Made by a program: the position numbers and the translations under genes. DNA of 64,000 bases. It comes from Tepidibacter thalassicus DSM 15285. GTDB lineage: Bacteria > Bacillota > Clostridia > Peptostreptococcales > Peptostreptococcaceae. The DNA lies in NCBI RefSeq assembly GCF_900129915.1, contig NZ_FQXH01000007.1, positions 124,001-188,000 on the forward strand, in the 5' to 3' direction. Under the pieces are notes generated by a model. The model made no database searches, was not told the DNA's origin, and saw only the letters and a list, made by a program, of their open reading frames with translations. Within the stretch, counting starts at the first letter, position 1, and every line of letters begins with the position of its first letter. Below are positions 37,267 to 47,336 of this stretch, in pieces.

Positions 37267-37654
37267 TTAAAACACTTCCTAATACTCCATTTATAAAACT
37301 TGGAGAATCTTCATCTGCATATCTTTTAGCAAGTTCTACAGCTTCATTTATAGAAACTTTAAAAGGAATATCTTCTCTATAAAGAAGTTCTACTATTGCC
37401 AATCTAATTATACTTAAATCAACTTTAGCTATTCTATCTAAATTCCATCCTTTAGAATATTTATTTATCAAACTATCTATTTTGTCTTTATTTTCTATAA
37501 ATTTAATTCCTACACTCAACATATAGTCTTTATCGAAATTTTCATGAACATTTTCTTCAATAAAATTTTCTAATTTTTCACGACTATAATCCTTAGTTAT
37601 TTCTAATTGATAAAAAAGTTTCATTGCCAATTCTCTACTAATTTTTCTACTCAT
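37250..37654 (-). CDS. nusB: Transcription antitermination factor NusB
   Basis: A 134-residue NusB: SRKISRELAMKLFYQLEIT start, LDRIAKVDLSIIRLAIVELLYREDIPFKVSINEAVELAKRYA core, SPSFINGVLGSVLNEI end. It binds boxA RNA with NusE in rRNA antitermination. ATG at 37654 lies 6 nt after AGGAGG. Confidence 0.95.
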   Translation of the reverse strand: MSRKISRELAMKLFYQLEITKDYSREKLENFIEENVHENFDKDYMLSVGIKFIENKDKIDSLINKYSKGWNLDRIAKVDLSIIRLAIVELLYREDIPFKVSINEAVELAKRYADEDSPSFINGVLGSVLNEIQK

Positions 37655-37690
37655 CACATACCTCCTAATCATTTATATACACACAAAACT

Positions 37691-37714
37691 AACCCTCTGA
37701 TTATTCAGAGGGTT
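37691..37714 (-). terminator. Terminator after the Asp23/Gls24 gene
   Basis: The 10-bp stem AACCCTCTGA/TCAGAGGGTT has a 4-nt loop and AGTTTTG downstream on the minus strand. It separates the Asp23-type gene from nusB; the short U tract may allow readthrough. Confidence 0.7.
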
Positions 37715-37729
37715 AAATATTTCATATTG

Positions 37730-38095
37730 TTAATTATTTTCTTCAATTTTTTCTTTTTTAAAACTAATCCCTTGAATGTGAACGTTTACCTCTGCAACTT
37801 TTAGTCCAGTCATTGTCTCAACAGTATTTTTTACATTTTCTTGTATTTTCCATGATACATCCGGTATAACAACACCATATTCAATAAGTAAAAATAAATC
37901 TATAAATACATCTTCTTCATTTACTACTACTTTAACTCCTTTAGATAAATTCTTCTTACCAAGAATTTCTGTTATGTTGCCTGTAATACTTCCACTCATA
38001 GCCGCTACACCTTCTATTTCAGAAGCAGCAATTCCTGATATAACAGCTATTACATCCTCAGATATTTTTATCTGGCCATAATCTTTGTTTTCCAC
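37730..38095 (-). CDS. Asp23/Gls24 family envelope stress protein (YqhY-like)
   Basis: A 121-residue Asp23/Gls24 (DUF322) protein: ISEDVIAVISGIAASEIEGVAAMSG, GVVIPDVSWKIQENVKNTVETMTGL and VAEVNVHIQGISF are typical. In B. subtilis yqhY lies between accC and nusB and affects lipid synthesis. GTG start 5 nt after GGGGGTG. Confidence 0.9.
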   Translation of the reverse strand: MENKDYGQIKISEDVIAVISGIAASEIEGVAAMSGSITGNITEILGKKNLSKGVKVVVNEEDVFIDLFLLIEYGVVIPDVSWKIQENVKNTVETMTGLKVAEVNVHIQGISFKKEKIEENN

Positions 38096-38162
38096 TGGTA
38101 CACCCCCAAAGTGTTTATTAAATTATATCATAATTATATCAAATTAACTTAACTTTTACAAA

Positions 38163-38852
38163 TTATCTTTTATACTCCATTATTTTTATATTTTCATAAG
38201 GTATTTTTGTTTGTGTATATACTATATCAAATATTTTAGCTACATCTTGTTTATTAAGCTTTTCTTTATTGACTACAACACTTGCATTATCTTTACTTAT
38301 ATACACAATAGGATCAGTAAATCCTTTAGCAATTAATAAATTTTCAATAGTTGACTCCGCTTCTCTAAATTTAATTAAATCTAATTTCATAGCAGAAGCT
38401 TCATCTATTGATTTTTGACTAGAAGAAGGATTTTTTATAATTGCATCTAATTCTTCTATTAATTGCCCTCTTTTTTGTTCTCTATTTAATTTCATATCAA
38501 TAAAATATGTATCCTTTTGCATATTTTCCTTTGAAGTAATCTCTTTTGTTATATTTGCACTAGTTTCCTTTACCTTTTCCTCTATTTCACTTTTATTGCT
38601 ATCTACAACTTTTATTCCATCATTTTCAATATTTTCTTTAGAAACTTCTTCTGCTCCCTCTTTATCCATGGCTACATTTTCATCATCCATATCTTCTAAT
38701 AAACTTTGTTCGTATTCTTCAAGTTCTCTTGAAGTTTCAAGTAATGATTTTTTACTTAAATTATAATTTATTGTTCCCACTAATACTAACATTAATACCA
38801 ATATAAATACAACAAAATTTCTACTTTTAAAAAATCTTCCATTAAATTTCAT
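38163..38852 (-). CDS. spoIIIAH: Stage III sporulation protein AH
   Basis: A 229-residue protein: one N-terminal helix (FVVFILVLMLVLVGTINYNL), an acidic linker about 40-100, and a C-terminal ring-building motif domain (KNPSSSQKSIDEASAMKLDLIKFREAESTIENLLIAKGF). It pairs with forespore SpoIIQ to form the feeding-tube channel. Last gene of spoIIIA, 16 bp after AG. Confidence 0.93.
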   Translation of the reverse strand: MKFNGRFFKSRNFVVFILVLMLVLVGTINYNLSKKSLLETSRELEEYEQSLLEDMDDENVAMDKEGAEEVSKENIENDGIKVVDSNKSEIEEKVKETSANITKEITSKENMQKDTYFIDMKLNREQKRGQLIEELDAIIKNPSSSQKSIDEASAMKLDLIKFREAESTIENLLIAKGFTDPIVYISKDNASVVVNKEKLNKQDVAKIFDIVYTQTKIPYENIKIMEYKR

Positions 38853-38867
38853 AATTTTAATTCCCCC

Positions 38868-39431
38868 CTATTTATTTTTTGGATAAACCTCTATTTTATG
38901 GCCAGATACTTGAAGCACTGTTTTAACTGCATTAAAAAGTCTTTCTTTTACCATTATATTTTCTGCTCCATCAGCTACAACAATAACTCCTCTTATCTTA
39001 GGTTCAATAGATTTTAATAATATAGGTTCATTACCCTGTTTATTATTTTTTGTAACTATTGTTTCTGTTTTATTTTCTGTCGTTACAACCCTCCTTCCAC
39101 CAGCTGAATCATTTTCTTGTGTAGTTTCAGTTGATGTAACTTTATTAAATGCAGGTTCAATTTCTCCATTAGTTTCTAAAGTTATCATTACTTCTACTGA
39201 CTTAACTCCTTCTATTTTTGACAATATTTTTTCCAATCTATTTTCTAAAATTTCTTCCTTTGTCATACTTGATTTTATATTTCCTTCTTTTTTTACCAAA
39301 GTTGCATTTGGATAATTTTTTTGTGCTTTTTCCTCAAATATACCAGAAATACTTATAAGAAGTATCATTGAAATTATTATTATAGCGACAATGCTATATA
39401 TTCTCTTTTTATCGAAATTCATATTCAACAT
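38868..39431 (-). CDS. spoIIIAG: Stage III sporulation protein AG
   Basis: A 187-residue protein with an N-terminal helix (IYSIVAIIIISMILLISISG) and a ring-building domain LEKILSKIEGVKSVEVMITLETN followed by the AG beta insertion and IRGVIVVADGAENIMVKERLFNAVKTVL. It makes the large mother-cell channel ring. Confidence 0.95.
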   Translation of the reverse strand: MLNMNFDKKRIYSIVAIIIISMILLISISGIFEEKAQKNYPNATLVKKEGNIKSSMTKEEILENRLEKILSKIEGVKSVEVMITLETNGEIEPAFNKVTSTETTQENDSAGGRRVVTTENKTETIVTKNNKQGNEPILLKSIEPKIRGVIVVADGAENIMVKERLFNAVKTVLQVSGHKIEVYPKNK

Positions 39432-39445
39432 AGCAATCCCTCACA

Positions 39446-40006
39446 CTAGTTAATTTTTATTTTTTCAATAGATATTTTAAACATTTCATTTAATTTGTTT
39501 TTTACAAATTTTTCTTGATGTACTTTTTCATTAAAAACTTCTCTACAATTTTGACTCTCCTTAAATTCTATTTTTCCTTTACTCTGGTTATTACTATTTT
39601 TATTAGTTTTTAACTCTTTTATTACTAAATTTTTCACTTCATTACCTTCTATTTCTATATCCTGTAATTTATATCCGTATTGCTCCAATTTTAAATTTAT
39701 GCTTTCCTTCAAATAATTATTATAGTTTTCTTTTATTTTCTCTTTATCTATATGGTTGTCAAAATTCATTAATTTTTGACTATATTTATACTGAAATTCA
39801 TTAAACTCCTTTAAAAGTTTATCTTCTATAGACATATCCTTTGCAAAATTATTTATAACCGGTGATATTACTATAAAAATAAATATAAAATTTAACACTA
39901 AATTAACATAAGATCTCAAACTTCCCGAAGGAAGCAATATATCTATTAAATTTATTATAAACGCTGCTATTAATATACTACTTATCCACTCCTTCACAAA
40001 ATCCAT
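39446..40006 (-). CDS. spoIIIAF: Stage III sporulation protein AF
   Basis: A 186-residue protein: two N-terminal helices (WISSILIAAFIINLIDILLPS; LVLNFIFIFIVISPVI) then a soluble region with a ring-building-like end. Subunit of the spoIIIA channel. Start ATG (MDFVKEW) preferred, with GAGGTG 6 nt upstream. Confidence 0.9.
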   Translation of the reverse strand: MDFVKEWISSILIAAFIINLIDILLPSGSLRSYVNLVLNFIFIFIVISPVINNFAKDMSIEDKLLKEFNEFQYKYSQKLMNFDNHIDKEKIKENYNNYLKESINLKLEQYGYKLQDIEIEGNEVKNLVIKELKTNKNSNNQSKGKIEFKESQNCREVFNEKVHQEKFVKNKLNEMFKISIEKIKIN

Positions 40007-40016
40007 TTTATCCACC

Positions 40017-41174
40017 TCAAATTTTTGTTACATTTCCAATTGATGCAAGTATAGATATAGTTATAAAAAACATTATACCTACAGCAACTACAGCAGATAA
40101 TATTATTGTCATTAAATTTCCTATTTCATTTAAATAGCTAGATATATTATCTTCTGATATAGGCTCTATAATTATCGCTGAAATTTTATACACTAACATA
40201 ATAGATACTATTTTTAAAATAGGCAATAAACATATTCCTATTAATATAACAAGTGATGCTGCTCCTAATACACTTTTTAATAAATGAGATGAAGATAATA
40301 AAATTTCTATTGAATCAGACACAAAATTTCCTACAACTGGAATAAAATCTACTGCAAATTTTATTGTCTTAACTGAAAACTTATCAAAAGATGTAACATA
40401 TATACCTTGTATAGAAATTATCCCAAGATATACAGTTAATAAAAATCCAATAGTAAATATATTTATCTGCTTTATAAAAGAAAAAAATTTTTTAAGTTTT
40501 ATATTTTTAGATATACTATTTACAATCAATATTGAAAAAGATAAAGTCATCGTAATTATCAAAAATGTCTTAAAAATAATATTTATAAATACAATCCCTC
40601 CTAAAAACACAGGATTTAAAGCTGCAGATGTAACAGGAAAGCCCAGAGTTACCAAAAGAGCTATCTCAATCGGAATTGCTATTTCCATAAAGCTCACCAT
40701 ATTATCTATAGTAACTTTACATATATCTAAAGCCTGTTTAAATCCTAAAAAACTTATAGATATTATTACAATAAACACTGCGTAATTAGATATTTTATTT
40801 ATAGATCCTGATGAAAAAGAATTATCTAAACTTTTAAGTATTGAAGATAATACAGCAAGCACTAAAATACTAATAAATATTTTAAAATTCACCCTCAATT
40901 CTCTAAAAAAATATTGTTTAAGCATTTCTCCATCTATCAATTCCAATATATTTTTTTTCCCTTTTATTACATCCATAACAAAATTTTTAAAATTTACACT
41001 TTTTAACACTTGTTCATTTTCAAAAAACTCTTCCAACTTATATATTTGAATAGATTTTAGTTGATTTTCTATATATTCATTTATATCTTTTTTAGTTTCA
41101 TCATTTTCTGCAAAAGATAAACTACTCATTAAAATCATCATAAATATAAGGCTAATAAATACTCTTTTTCTCAT
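40017..41174 (-). CDS. spoIIIAE: Stage III sporulation protein AE
   Basis: A 385-residue polytopic protein with a signal sequence (RVFISLIFMMILMSSLSFA) and about eight helices (VNFKIFISILVLAVLSSIL, IGFLLTVYLGIISI, ILIGICLLPILKIVSIML). Central membrane component of the spoIIIA channel. Confidence 0.93.
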   Translation of the reverse strand: MRKRVFISLIFMMILMSSLSFAENDETKKDINEYIENQLKSIQIYKLEEFFENEQVLKSVNFKNFVMDVIKGKKNILELIDGEMLKQYFFRELRVNFKIFISILVLAVLSSILKSLDNSFSSGSINKISNYAVFIVIISISFLGFKQALDICKVTIDNMVSFMEIAIPIEIALLVTLGFPVTSAALNPVFLGGIVFINIIFKTFLIITMTLSFSILIVNSISKNIKLKKFFSFIKQINIFTIGFLLTVYLGIISIQGIYVTSFDKFSVKTIKFAVDFIPVVGNFVSDSIEILLSSSHLLKSVLGAASLVILIGICLLPILKIVSIMLVYKISAIIIEPISEDNISSYLNEIGNLMTIILSAVVAVGIMFFITISILASIGNVTKI

Positions 41175-41184
41175 AAGTAAACTC

Positions 41185-41571
41185 CTAAGGAATAATATTT
41201 ATTATTGTATTTAATATAGACAACAGTATAGGAAAAGAAAGTGCAAGTATTATAACCTTTCCTCCAAATTCAAGTTTAGAAGCTATTGCACTTTCTCCAC
41301 AATCTTTACAAATATGAATAGCAAATTCCATTAAATACGCTATTCCTACAATTTTAATTATTGTAGAGAAATACATATGATTAATATGTATTTTATTTGA
41401 CAAATCATTTATACAACTAATTATGTAATTTATCTTGTAAATAGACGTTAAAAATATACCTATACCAGTCAATAAAGCTATTGCCATACTTATTTCTGGT
41501 CTTTCTTTTTTAAATAATAAAGATAAAATAGTTCCTACAAAAGCCACAGAAATTAATTTAACAAACTCCAA
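41185..41571 (-). CDS. spoIIIAD: Stage III sporulation protein AD
   Basis: A 128-residue membrane protein with four helices, beginning EFVKLISVAFVGTILSLLFKKERPEISM and ending LSFPILLSILNTIINIIP. Related to AC. TTG start 8 nt after GGAAG. Confidence 0.93.
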   Translation of the reverse strand: MEFVKLISVAFVGTILSLLFKKERPEISMAIALLTGIGIFLTSIYKINYIISCINDLSNKIHINHMYFSTIIKIVGIAYLMEFAIHICKDCGESAIASKLEFGGKVIILALSFPILLSILNTIINIIP

Positions 41572-41587
41572 CCTATCACTTCCTTTT

Positions 41588-41791
41588 TTAATAGAGATTA
41601 AACATTGTTTTTACTGCATCAAATAAATTACTCACTTCTTTTATTACCATAGTAAGCACAAGAACTATTCCCACAAGATTAGCTGCATATGCCCATTCCT
41701 CTTTACCTGCTTTTTGTAAAACTGAATGCAATACGGATAATAATATTCCTATACCGCCAATCTTAAAAATAAGATCTACATTTACTCCCAT
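41588..41791 (-). CDS. spoIIIAC: Stage III sporulation protein AC
   Basis: A 67-residue two-helix membrane protein, VDLIFKIGGIGILLSVLHSVL and WAYAANLVGIVLVLTMVI. Strong AAGGAGGAGG Shine-Dalgarno. Normal length for the family (about 68). Confidence 0.95.
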   Translation of the reverse strand: MGVNVDLIFKIGGIGILLSVLHSVLQKAGKEEWAYAANLVGIVLVLTMVIKEVSNLFDAVKTMFNLY

Positions 41792-41803
41792 AAAACCTCC
41801 TCC

Positions 41804-42325
41804 TTAAAAAAATATTATTACCAACAAAAAACCCATTACTAAAGTTAATTTTTTGTACAAAATACCTTTGCTAGTTATTTCTATAAAAGCCTGTTGTTGC
41901 ATCTTTTTCAAATTTTCTATTGTCAAATTTATAATTCTTTCTTGAGAGTAAAAATCACTTTTTCCCAAATTAATTATCAAATTTCTCAATTCATTAATTT
42001 CTTTTTCTTCTAAAAGAGTATTTTCTTTAACTAAAAAAATTGTTTCATCTAATATTTTTTCTAAATCTTTACTCTCATTCTGTTCTAAATTGGCGCTCAA
42101 CTTTTCAAAAAATTTAGATACAGCAAATTCCTTTCTCTCACCTAATTTTGAAAAAACTTCTCCTAATGTATAAAGCCCAAATTCAAGCTGCATATAAAGA
42201 GTTTCTAAAATTTTAATCAAATCAGATATATCCTTATATTTCTTTTTATATATTTTACATATTTCTTCTCCTAACAGAAAAAAGCATACTATTATTATTA
42301 AAGTCAGTACTGTTTTAATTAACAA
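41804..42325 (-). CDS. spoIIIAB: Stage III sporulation protein AB
   Basis: A 173-residue protein with N- and C-terminal helices (LTLIIIVCFFLLGEEICK; LVMGFLLVIIFF) around a helical cytosolic domain related to type II secretion GspF. TTG at 42325 (LLIKTVLT) after AGAGGTG is more likely than the ATG at 42352 that overlaps spoIIIAA. Confidence 0.9.
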   Translation of the reverse strand: MLIKTVLTLIIIVCFFLLGEEICKIYKKKYKDISDLIKILETLYMQLEFGLYTLGEVFSKLGERKEFAVSKFFEKLSANLEQNESKDLEKILDETIFLVKENTLLEEKEINELRNLIINLGKSDFYSQERIINLTIENLKKMQQQAFIEITSKGILYKKLTLVMGFLLVIIFF

Positions 42326-43286
42326 AAATACACCTCTTTTCTTCCAAATCATATATTTTTTCTATTGTACCTGGACCTTTTCTTGAAGATAAAATAATTA
42401 CTCTTTTAAACAGCTCCTTATCAAGTAAATTATTTAACTCTTTTCTATTTTGAATATCTTCTATTCCATATCCATGAACAGATGTTATAAGACCTACTCC
42501 TCCATTTAAAGCGTTATAAAGCGATTTTATTTCTTTGCTATTCCCTATTTCATCTGTAACTATTACATTTGGAGACATAGACCTTAACACCATCATCACC
42601 CCTATATCTTTTGGACAAGACTCTATAATATCCGTTCTAAATCCTATATCTCTTTGAGGCACCCCTAAATAAGAGCCAGATATTTCATTTCTTTCATCTA
42701 TTACAGCAACCTTTACACCTTCAAAATTATATTCTTTAATTCCATTACTTATTTTTTTTACTATATCTCTAATAAGTGTTGTTTTTCCGCATTGAGGAGG
42801 TGAAATAATCAATGTGTTATATATTTCTCTTGGTGGTTTTATTATGTACTTTATTACTTTTTTTGAACAATTTAATACTTCCTTAGATATTCTTATATTT
42901 AAAGACGATATATGTTTTATATTTTTTATATTATTTTCTTCTATTATAACTTTGCCCCCAATCCCTACTCTATGACCACCTCTTATAGTTATAAATCCCT
43001 TTTTTATATCATCTAAAAACGAATGTATAGAATATTTACATATAAGCTGAAATGTATGTTCTATGTCTTCTTTTTTTACTATATAAGTGTCTTTATAATC
43101 GAGATCAAAACATTTTTTTCTTAAATTTAAAAAATAATCTTTATTATTTACACAAACCATAAGAGGCCGATTTATTCTAAGCCTTATTTCTTCTATGTCT
43201 CCTGTAAAATTACTTCTTACATTTAATAAACTCTCTTTTATATTTGTACTAAGTGAATTAATAATTTCTTCTGGAAGTTTATTCAT
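42315..43286 (-). CDS. spoIIIAA: Stage III sporulation protein AA (ATPase)
   Basis: A 323-residue secretion-type ATPase. Walker A SPPQCGKTTLIRD, Walker B VAVIDERNEISG, and GVMMVLRSMSPNVIVTDEIG are all visible. It powers the SpoIIIA-SpoIIQ channel. First gene of the operon, following AGGAAGGAGG. A sigma-E-like promoter lies upstream. Confidence 0.96.
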   Translation of the reverse strand: MNKLPEEIINSLSTNIKESLLNVRSNFTGDIEEIRLRINRPLMVCVNNKDYFLNLRKKCFDLDYKDTYIVKKEDIEHTFQLICKYSIHSFLDDIKKGFITIRGGHRVGIGGKVIIEENNIKNIKHISSLNIRISKEVLNCSKKVIKYIIKPPREIYNTLIISPPQCGKTTLIRDIVKKISNGIKEYNFEGVKVAVIDERNEISGSYLGVPQRDIGFRTDIIESCPKDIGVMMVLRSMSPNVIVTDEIGNSKEIKSLYNALNGGVGLITSVHGYGIEDIQNRKELNNLLDKELFKRVIILSSRKGPGTIEKIYDLEEKRCIFVN

Positions 43287-43313
43287 AAAACTCGTCCTCC
43301 TTCCTATTTGTAA

Positions 43314-43342
43314 ATAATATTATTTTAAATTTAAAAATATGC
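43314..43342 (-). promoter_or_regulatory. Candidate sigma-E promoter of the spoIIIA operon
   Basis: On the minus strand, GCATATT (43336-43342) matches the sigma-E -35 exactly. After a 14-bp spacer, AATATTAT (43314-43321) fits the -10 at 5 of 8. About 28 bp before the spoIIIAA start. Confidence 0.5.
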
Positions 43343-43344
43343 AT

Positions 43345-43394
43345 AAAAAAGAGCTGCCCTACAATAGAAATTAATTTCTATTGTAAGACAGCTT
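43345..43394 (-). terminator. Terminator of the fab operon
   Basis: A long stem: AGCTG/CAGCT outer pairs (43352-43356 with 43389-43393) and a perfect 24-bp inner palindrome (43361-43384), followed on the minus strand by CTTTTTT. It separates fabF from spoIIIAA. Confidence 0.88.
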
Positions 43395-43403
43395 CTTTCT
43401 TTT

Positions 43404-44642
43404 TTATAAATACTTTTTAAACGCTAATGTTCCATTATGTCCACCAAATCCTAAAGAATTTGAAAGAGCATATTTAATTTCTTTTTCTCTTCCTTCATTT
43501 GCAACATAATCTAAATCAAGTTCTGGATCTTGATTTTGTATATTAATTGTAGGTGGTATAAATCCTTCTTTTATTGCAAGGGCACAAACTATAGCTTCAA
43601 CTCCTCCTGCAGCTCCTAAAAGATGTCCTGTCATAGATTTAGTTGAAGATACAGCTAAATTATATGCATGACCTCCAAATACCGATTTAATTGCCATTGT
43701 TTCATTTTTATCATTAAGAGGAGTACTAGTTCCATGAGCATTTATATAGTCTACTTCTTCTTTCTTTATATTTCCATCAAGTAGAGCCATCTCCATGGCT
43801 CTTGCAGCACCTTCTCCACCTTCAGCTGGAGCTGTAATATGATATGCATCTGCTGTTAAGCCGTATCCTACTAATTCTGCATAAATAGTGGCATTTCTAC
43901 TAAGTGCATGTTCAAGTTCTTCTAAAACTAATATTCCGGCTCCTTCTCCCATTACAAAACCATCTCTATCTTTATCAAATGGTCTTGAAGCTGTTTTAGG
44001 ATCATCATTTCTAGTTGACATTGCTTTCATTGTACAAAATCCTGCCACAGCAAGCGGAGTTACAGGACTCTCTGCTCCTCCAGCAACCATTATATCAGCA
44101 TCTCCTCTTTGAATTGCCTTAAAAGCATCTCCAATAGCATGAGTACCAGAAGCACAAGCAGTTACAACACTAGTATTAGGCCCTTTTGCTCCAAGCATTA
44201 TAGAAATTTGACCAGCAGCTATATTTGTAATCATCATTGGAACAAAAAATGGACTAACTCTCTTTGGACCTTTTTCCAAAAGCTTTGTATGTTGTTCTTC
44301 TAGAGTTTCTATTCCACCTATTCCCGATCCTATAATTACACCAAATTTATTTTCATCAACATTTTTTAAATCAAGTTCTGAATCTTCAATTGCCATTTTA
44401 GCCGATGCTACTGCAAATTGAGTAAATCTATCCATTCTTCTAGCTTCTCTTTTATCTATAAAATCCGAAGCTTGAAAATCTTTAACTTCAGCAGCTATTT
44501 GAGTTGCAAAATCAGTAGCATCAAATCTAGTTATTTTATCAATTCCACAAACTCCTCTTTTCAAATTATTCCAAAAATTTTCCTTCCCTACTCCTATGGG
44601 CGTTACACATCCTATTCCTGTGACTACAACTCTTCTCTTCAT
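43404..44642 (-). CDS. fabF: 3-oxoacyl-ACP synthase II
   Basis: A 412-residue condensing enzyme: catalytic Cys in [13 protein letters not shown], His in [14 protein letters not shown] and [14 protein letters not shown]. Elongates acyl-ACP with malonyl-ACP. ATG at 44642 ([11 protein letters not shown]), after GGAGGGG. Confidence 0.97.
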   Translation of the reverse strand: MKRRVVVTGIGCVTPIGVGKENFWNNLKRGVCGIDKITRFDATDFATQIAAEVKDFQASDFIDKREARRMDRFTQFAVASAKMAIEDSELDLKNVDENKFGVIIGSGIGGIETLEEQHTKLLEKGPKRVSPFFVPMMITNIAAGQISIMLGAKGPNTSVVTACASGTHAIGDAFKAIQRGDADIMVAGGAESPVTPLAVAGFCTMKAMSTRNDDPKTASRPFDKDRDGFVMGEGAGILVLEELEHALSRNATIYAELVGYGLTADAYHITAPAEGGEGAARAMEMALLDGNIKKEEVDYINAHGTSTPLNDKNETMAIKSVFGGHAYNLAVSSTKSMTGHLLGAAGGVEAIVCALAIKEGFIPPTINIQNQDPELDLDYVANEGREKEIKYALSNSLGFGGHNGTLAFKKYL

Positions 44643-44686
44643 AAATTCCCCTCCAAAAACACTTATTTTCTTCAACACTATTTATT

Positions 44687-45433
44687 TTACTGCATTACCA
44701 TACCACCGTCTACATTTATAACTTGACCTGTTATATAAGAAGACATATCACTAACTAAAAATGCTACTAAATTAGCTACATCCTCTGGCTTTCCAAATTT
44801 TCTCATAGGTATACTTTCCTCATAATATTTTTTCACATCTTCTTTTAAAACTTCAGTCATTTCAGTTTCTATAAACCCTGGAGCTATAGCATTTATGTTT
44901 ATATTTCTCGCAGCAAGTTCTCTTGCTGTTGCCTTTGTAAAACCTATAACTCCAGCTTTAGATGCACAATAATTTGCTTGTCCTGCATTTCCTATAACAC
45001 CAACTACAGAAGCCATATTTATTATTTTACCATATCTTTGCTTCATCATAGGTCTAGTTACTGCTTTTGTACAATTAAATACTCCTTTTAAATTTACAGA
45101 AATTACTTTATCAAAATCTTCTTCTTTCATTTTCATTAAAAGAGTATCTTTAGTTATCCCTGCATTATTTACCAATATATCTATTTTTCCAAATTCCTTT
45201 ATAACTTCATCTACCATATTCTGTGCATCTTCAAAATTAGATACATCGCATTTTATAACAAAAGACTTTACTCCATATTTTTCTATTTCTTCCTTAGTTT
45301 TAAGTGCATCTTCTTCTCTTGAAGTATAGTTTATAGCAACATTAGCTCCTAAAGATGCAAGTTTTATAGCAATAGCTTTTCCTATTCCTCTTGAACCTCC
45401 TGTTACAAGAGCAACTTTATCTTTTAAATGCAT
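44687..45433 (-). CDS. fabG: 3-oxoacyl-ACP reductase
   Basis: A 248-residue short-chain reductase: TGGSRGIGKAIA NADP loop, NNAGI, and YCASK (catalytic Tyr-x-x-x-Lys), IAPGFIETEMT. Reduces 3-oxoacyl-ACP. Between fabD and fabF; the acpP gene often found here is absent. Confidence 0.97.
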   Translation of the reverse strand: MHLKDKVALVTGGSRGIGKAIAIKLASLGANVAINYTSREEDALKTKEEIEKYGVKSFVIKCDVSNFEDAQNMVDEVIKEFGKIDILVNNAGITKDTLLMKMKEEDFDKVISVNLKGVFNCTKAVTRPMMKQRYGKIINMASVVGVIGNAGQANYCASKAGVIGFTKATARELAARNININAIAPGFIETEMTEVLKEDVKKYYEESIPMRKFGKPEDVANLVAFLVSDMSSYITGQVINVDGGMVMQ

Positions 45434-45437
45434 AAAT

Positions 45438-46385
45438 TTACCCCCTTATATCATTTATAAATTTTTCTAAAGTAGCTGTATTTTCTACATTGTAAATATT
45501 CACCTTTGTATTCAATTTTTTAGATATTTTATTTACAAATCCTTTTAATGTTTTTGAAGGACCTATTTCAACAAAAGTATCAAATCCATCTTTTATAAGT
45601 CTTTCTATTGAATCTTCCCAAAGTACAGACGAACTAACTTGCTTAACTAAAAACTCCTTTATATCTTCTTTTTTTACATAATCAGCTGTAACATTAGTAA
45701 CTACCGGAACTTGCAAATGATTAAATTCTACTTTATCAAGTTCTTTCTTAAGATTTTCTCCAGCTTTAATTAACATAGAAGAATGAAAAGGAGCACTCAC
45801 TTTTAATATAACAGCCTTTTTAGCCCCTTTTTCCTTACACAACTGCACTGCTTTTTCTACTGCTTTTATTTCTCCTGATATAACTATTTGCCCTGGACTA
45901 TTAAAATTAGCAGCTTCTACAATCCCTTCTTTTGAAACCTCATCTAATACATCTATTAATATATCTCTTTCAAGACCAAGAATTGCTGCCATTGTTCCAA
46001 CACCTTCAGGAACTGCTTCTTGCATATATTTTCCTCTTTTTTTAACAAGCACTACAGCTTCTTCAAAAGTTATTGCACCAGATGCTACTAAAGCTGAATA
46101 TTCACCTAAAGACAATCCTGCACAAGCATCAAATTTTATATCTAATTTTTCTTTTAAAACTTCAAATAAAGCAATACTTAAAGTAAGAATAGCCGGCTGA
46201 GTATTTTCAGTTTTAGTAAGAATTTCATCTGGTCCTTCAAACATTATAGATTTTAAATCCATATGTAAAACTTCATTAGCTTTATCAAATATTTTTCTTG
46301 CACTTTCATAATTTTCGTATACATCTTTACCCATACCTACATATTGAGATCCTTGTCCCGGAAATACAAAAGCCACTTTACCCAT
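45438..46385 (-). CDS. fabD: Malonyl-CoA:ACP transacylase
   Basis: A 315-residue enzyme beginning MGKVAFVFPGQGSQYVGMGK, with nucleophile Ser in GLSLGEYSAL and His in SAPFHSSML. Loads malonate onto ACP. Start chosen at ATG 46385 after GGAGGGG; it overlaps none of fabK once that gene's stop is placed at 46396. Confidence 0.97.
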   Translation of the reverse strand: MGKVAFVFPGQGSQYVGMGKDVYENYESARKIFDKANEVLHMDLKSIMFEGPDEILTKTENTQPAILTLSIALFEVLKEKLDIKFDACAGLSLGEYSALVASGAITFEEAVVLVKKRGKYMQEAVPEGVGTMAAILGLERDILIDVLDEVSKEGIVEAANFNSPGQIVISGEIKAVEKAVQLCKEKGAKKAVILKVSAPFHSSMLIKAGENLKKELDKVEFNHLQVPVVTNVTADYVKKEDIKEFLVKQVSSSVLWEDSIERLIKDGFDTFVEIGPSKTLKGFVNKISKKLNTKVNIYNVENTATLEKFINDIRG

Positions 46386-46395
46386 AAAACCCCTC

Positions 46396-47325
46396 CTAAA
46401 CATCTAAATTAGATATTACTTTTTTAGCATCATCTATAATTTCTTCCACAATTTCTTTACAAGTTTTTATTTCTTTTACCATAGCAGCACTTTGTCCAGC
46501 CATTATAGATCCATTTTCCATATCTCCGTCTATTACTGCTGCTCTTAAAGAGCCTACCCCTTTTTCATCTATAATACTCGGATCTGCTCCTTCTTTTTCA
46601 AGTTTTATTAATTCTTTCATTAATTTATTTTTTAATGCTCTAACAGGATGTCCAGTGCTTCTACCACTAACTACAGCATCTCTATCTTTTGCATTAATTA
46701 TTGCTTTTTTATAATTTTCATGAACAGTACATTCTGTACTACAAATAAATTTAGTTCCTATCTGAACTCCTTCAGCTCCTAGTGCAAATACTGCTGCCAT
46801 TCCTCTTCCATCAGCAATTCCTCCTGCAGCTATTACAGGAATACTAACTTCATCTACAACTTGAGGAACTAAAACCATAGTTGTAAGTTCTCCTATGTGT
46901 CCTCCTGCTTCTGTTCCTTCTACTATAACAGCATCTGCTCCATATTTTTCCATTCTCTTTGCTAAAGCCACCGATGGAACTACTGGAATTATTTTAGTTC
47001 CAATTTCTTTTAATTTTTTCATATACTTAGCAGGGTTTCCTGCTCCAGTTGTAATTACCGAAACTCTTTCTTCATATATAACATCCATAACTTCATCAAC
47101 ATATGGTGATAACAACATTACATTCACACCAAACGGCTTATTGGTAAGTTCTTTTGCCTTTTTAATTTCATTTCTTACAATATCTGCTGGGGCATTTCCT
47201 GCTGCAATAAGTCCAAGCCCCCCTGCATTTGATACTGCCGATGCAAGTTCAGCCGTAGCAACCCATGCCATTCCACCTTGAATTATTGGATATTTTATAC
47301 CTAAAAGATTACACACTCTATTCAT
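46396..47325 (-). CDS. fabK: Enoyl-ACP reductase II (FMN type)
   Basis: A 309-residue TIM-barrel flavoprotein of the FabK/nitronate monooxygenase family: GIKYPIIQGGMAWVATAELASAVS, AVIVEGTEAGGHIGE, VPVIAAGGIADGRG-like (IPVIAAGGIADGRGMAAV). It does the last reduction of each elongation round. ATG at 47325 after GGAGGGA. Confidence 0.94.
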   Translation of the reverse strand: MNRVCNLLGIKYPIIQGGMAWVATAELASAVSNAGGLGLIAAGNAPADIVRNEIKKAKELTNKPFGVNVMLLSPYVDEVMDVIYEERVSVITTGAGNPAKYMKKLKEIGTKIIPVVPSVALAKRMEKYGADAVIVEGTEAGGHIGELTTMVLVPQVVDEVSIPVIAAGGIADGRGMAAVFALGAEGVQIGTKFICSTECTVHENYKKAIINAKDRDAVVSGRSTGHPVRALKNKLMKELIKLEKEGADPSIIDEKGVGSLRAAVIDGDMENGSIMAGQSAAMVKEIKTCKEIVEEIIDDAKKVISNLDV

Positions 47326-47336
47326 ACAAATCCCTC

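Noticed and set aside
46895-47281. 128-codon plus-strand frame inside fabK
   Set aside because: Shadow of fabK; no RBS or known family.
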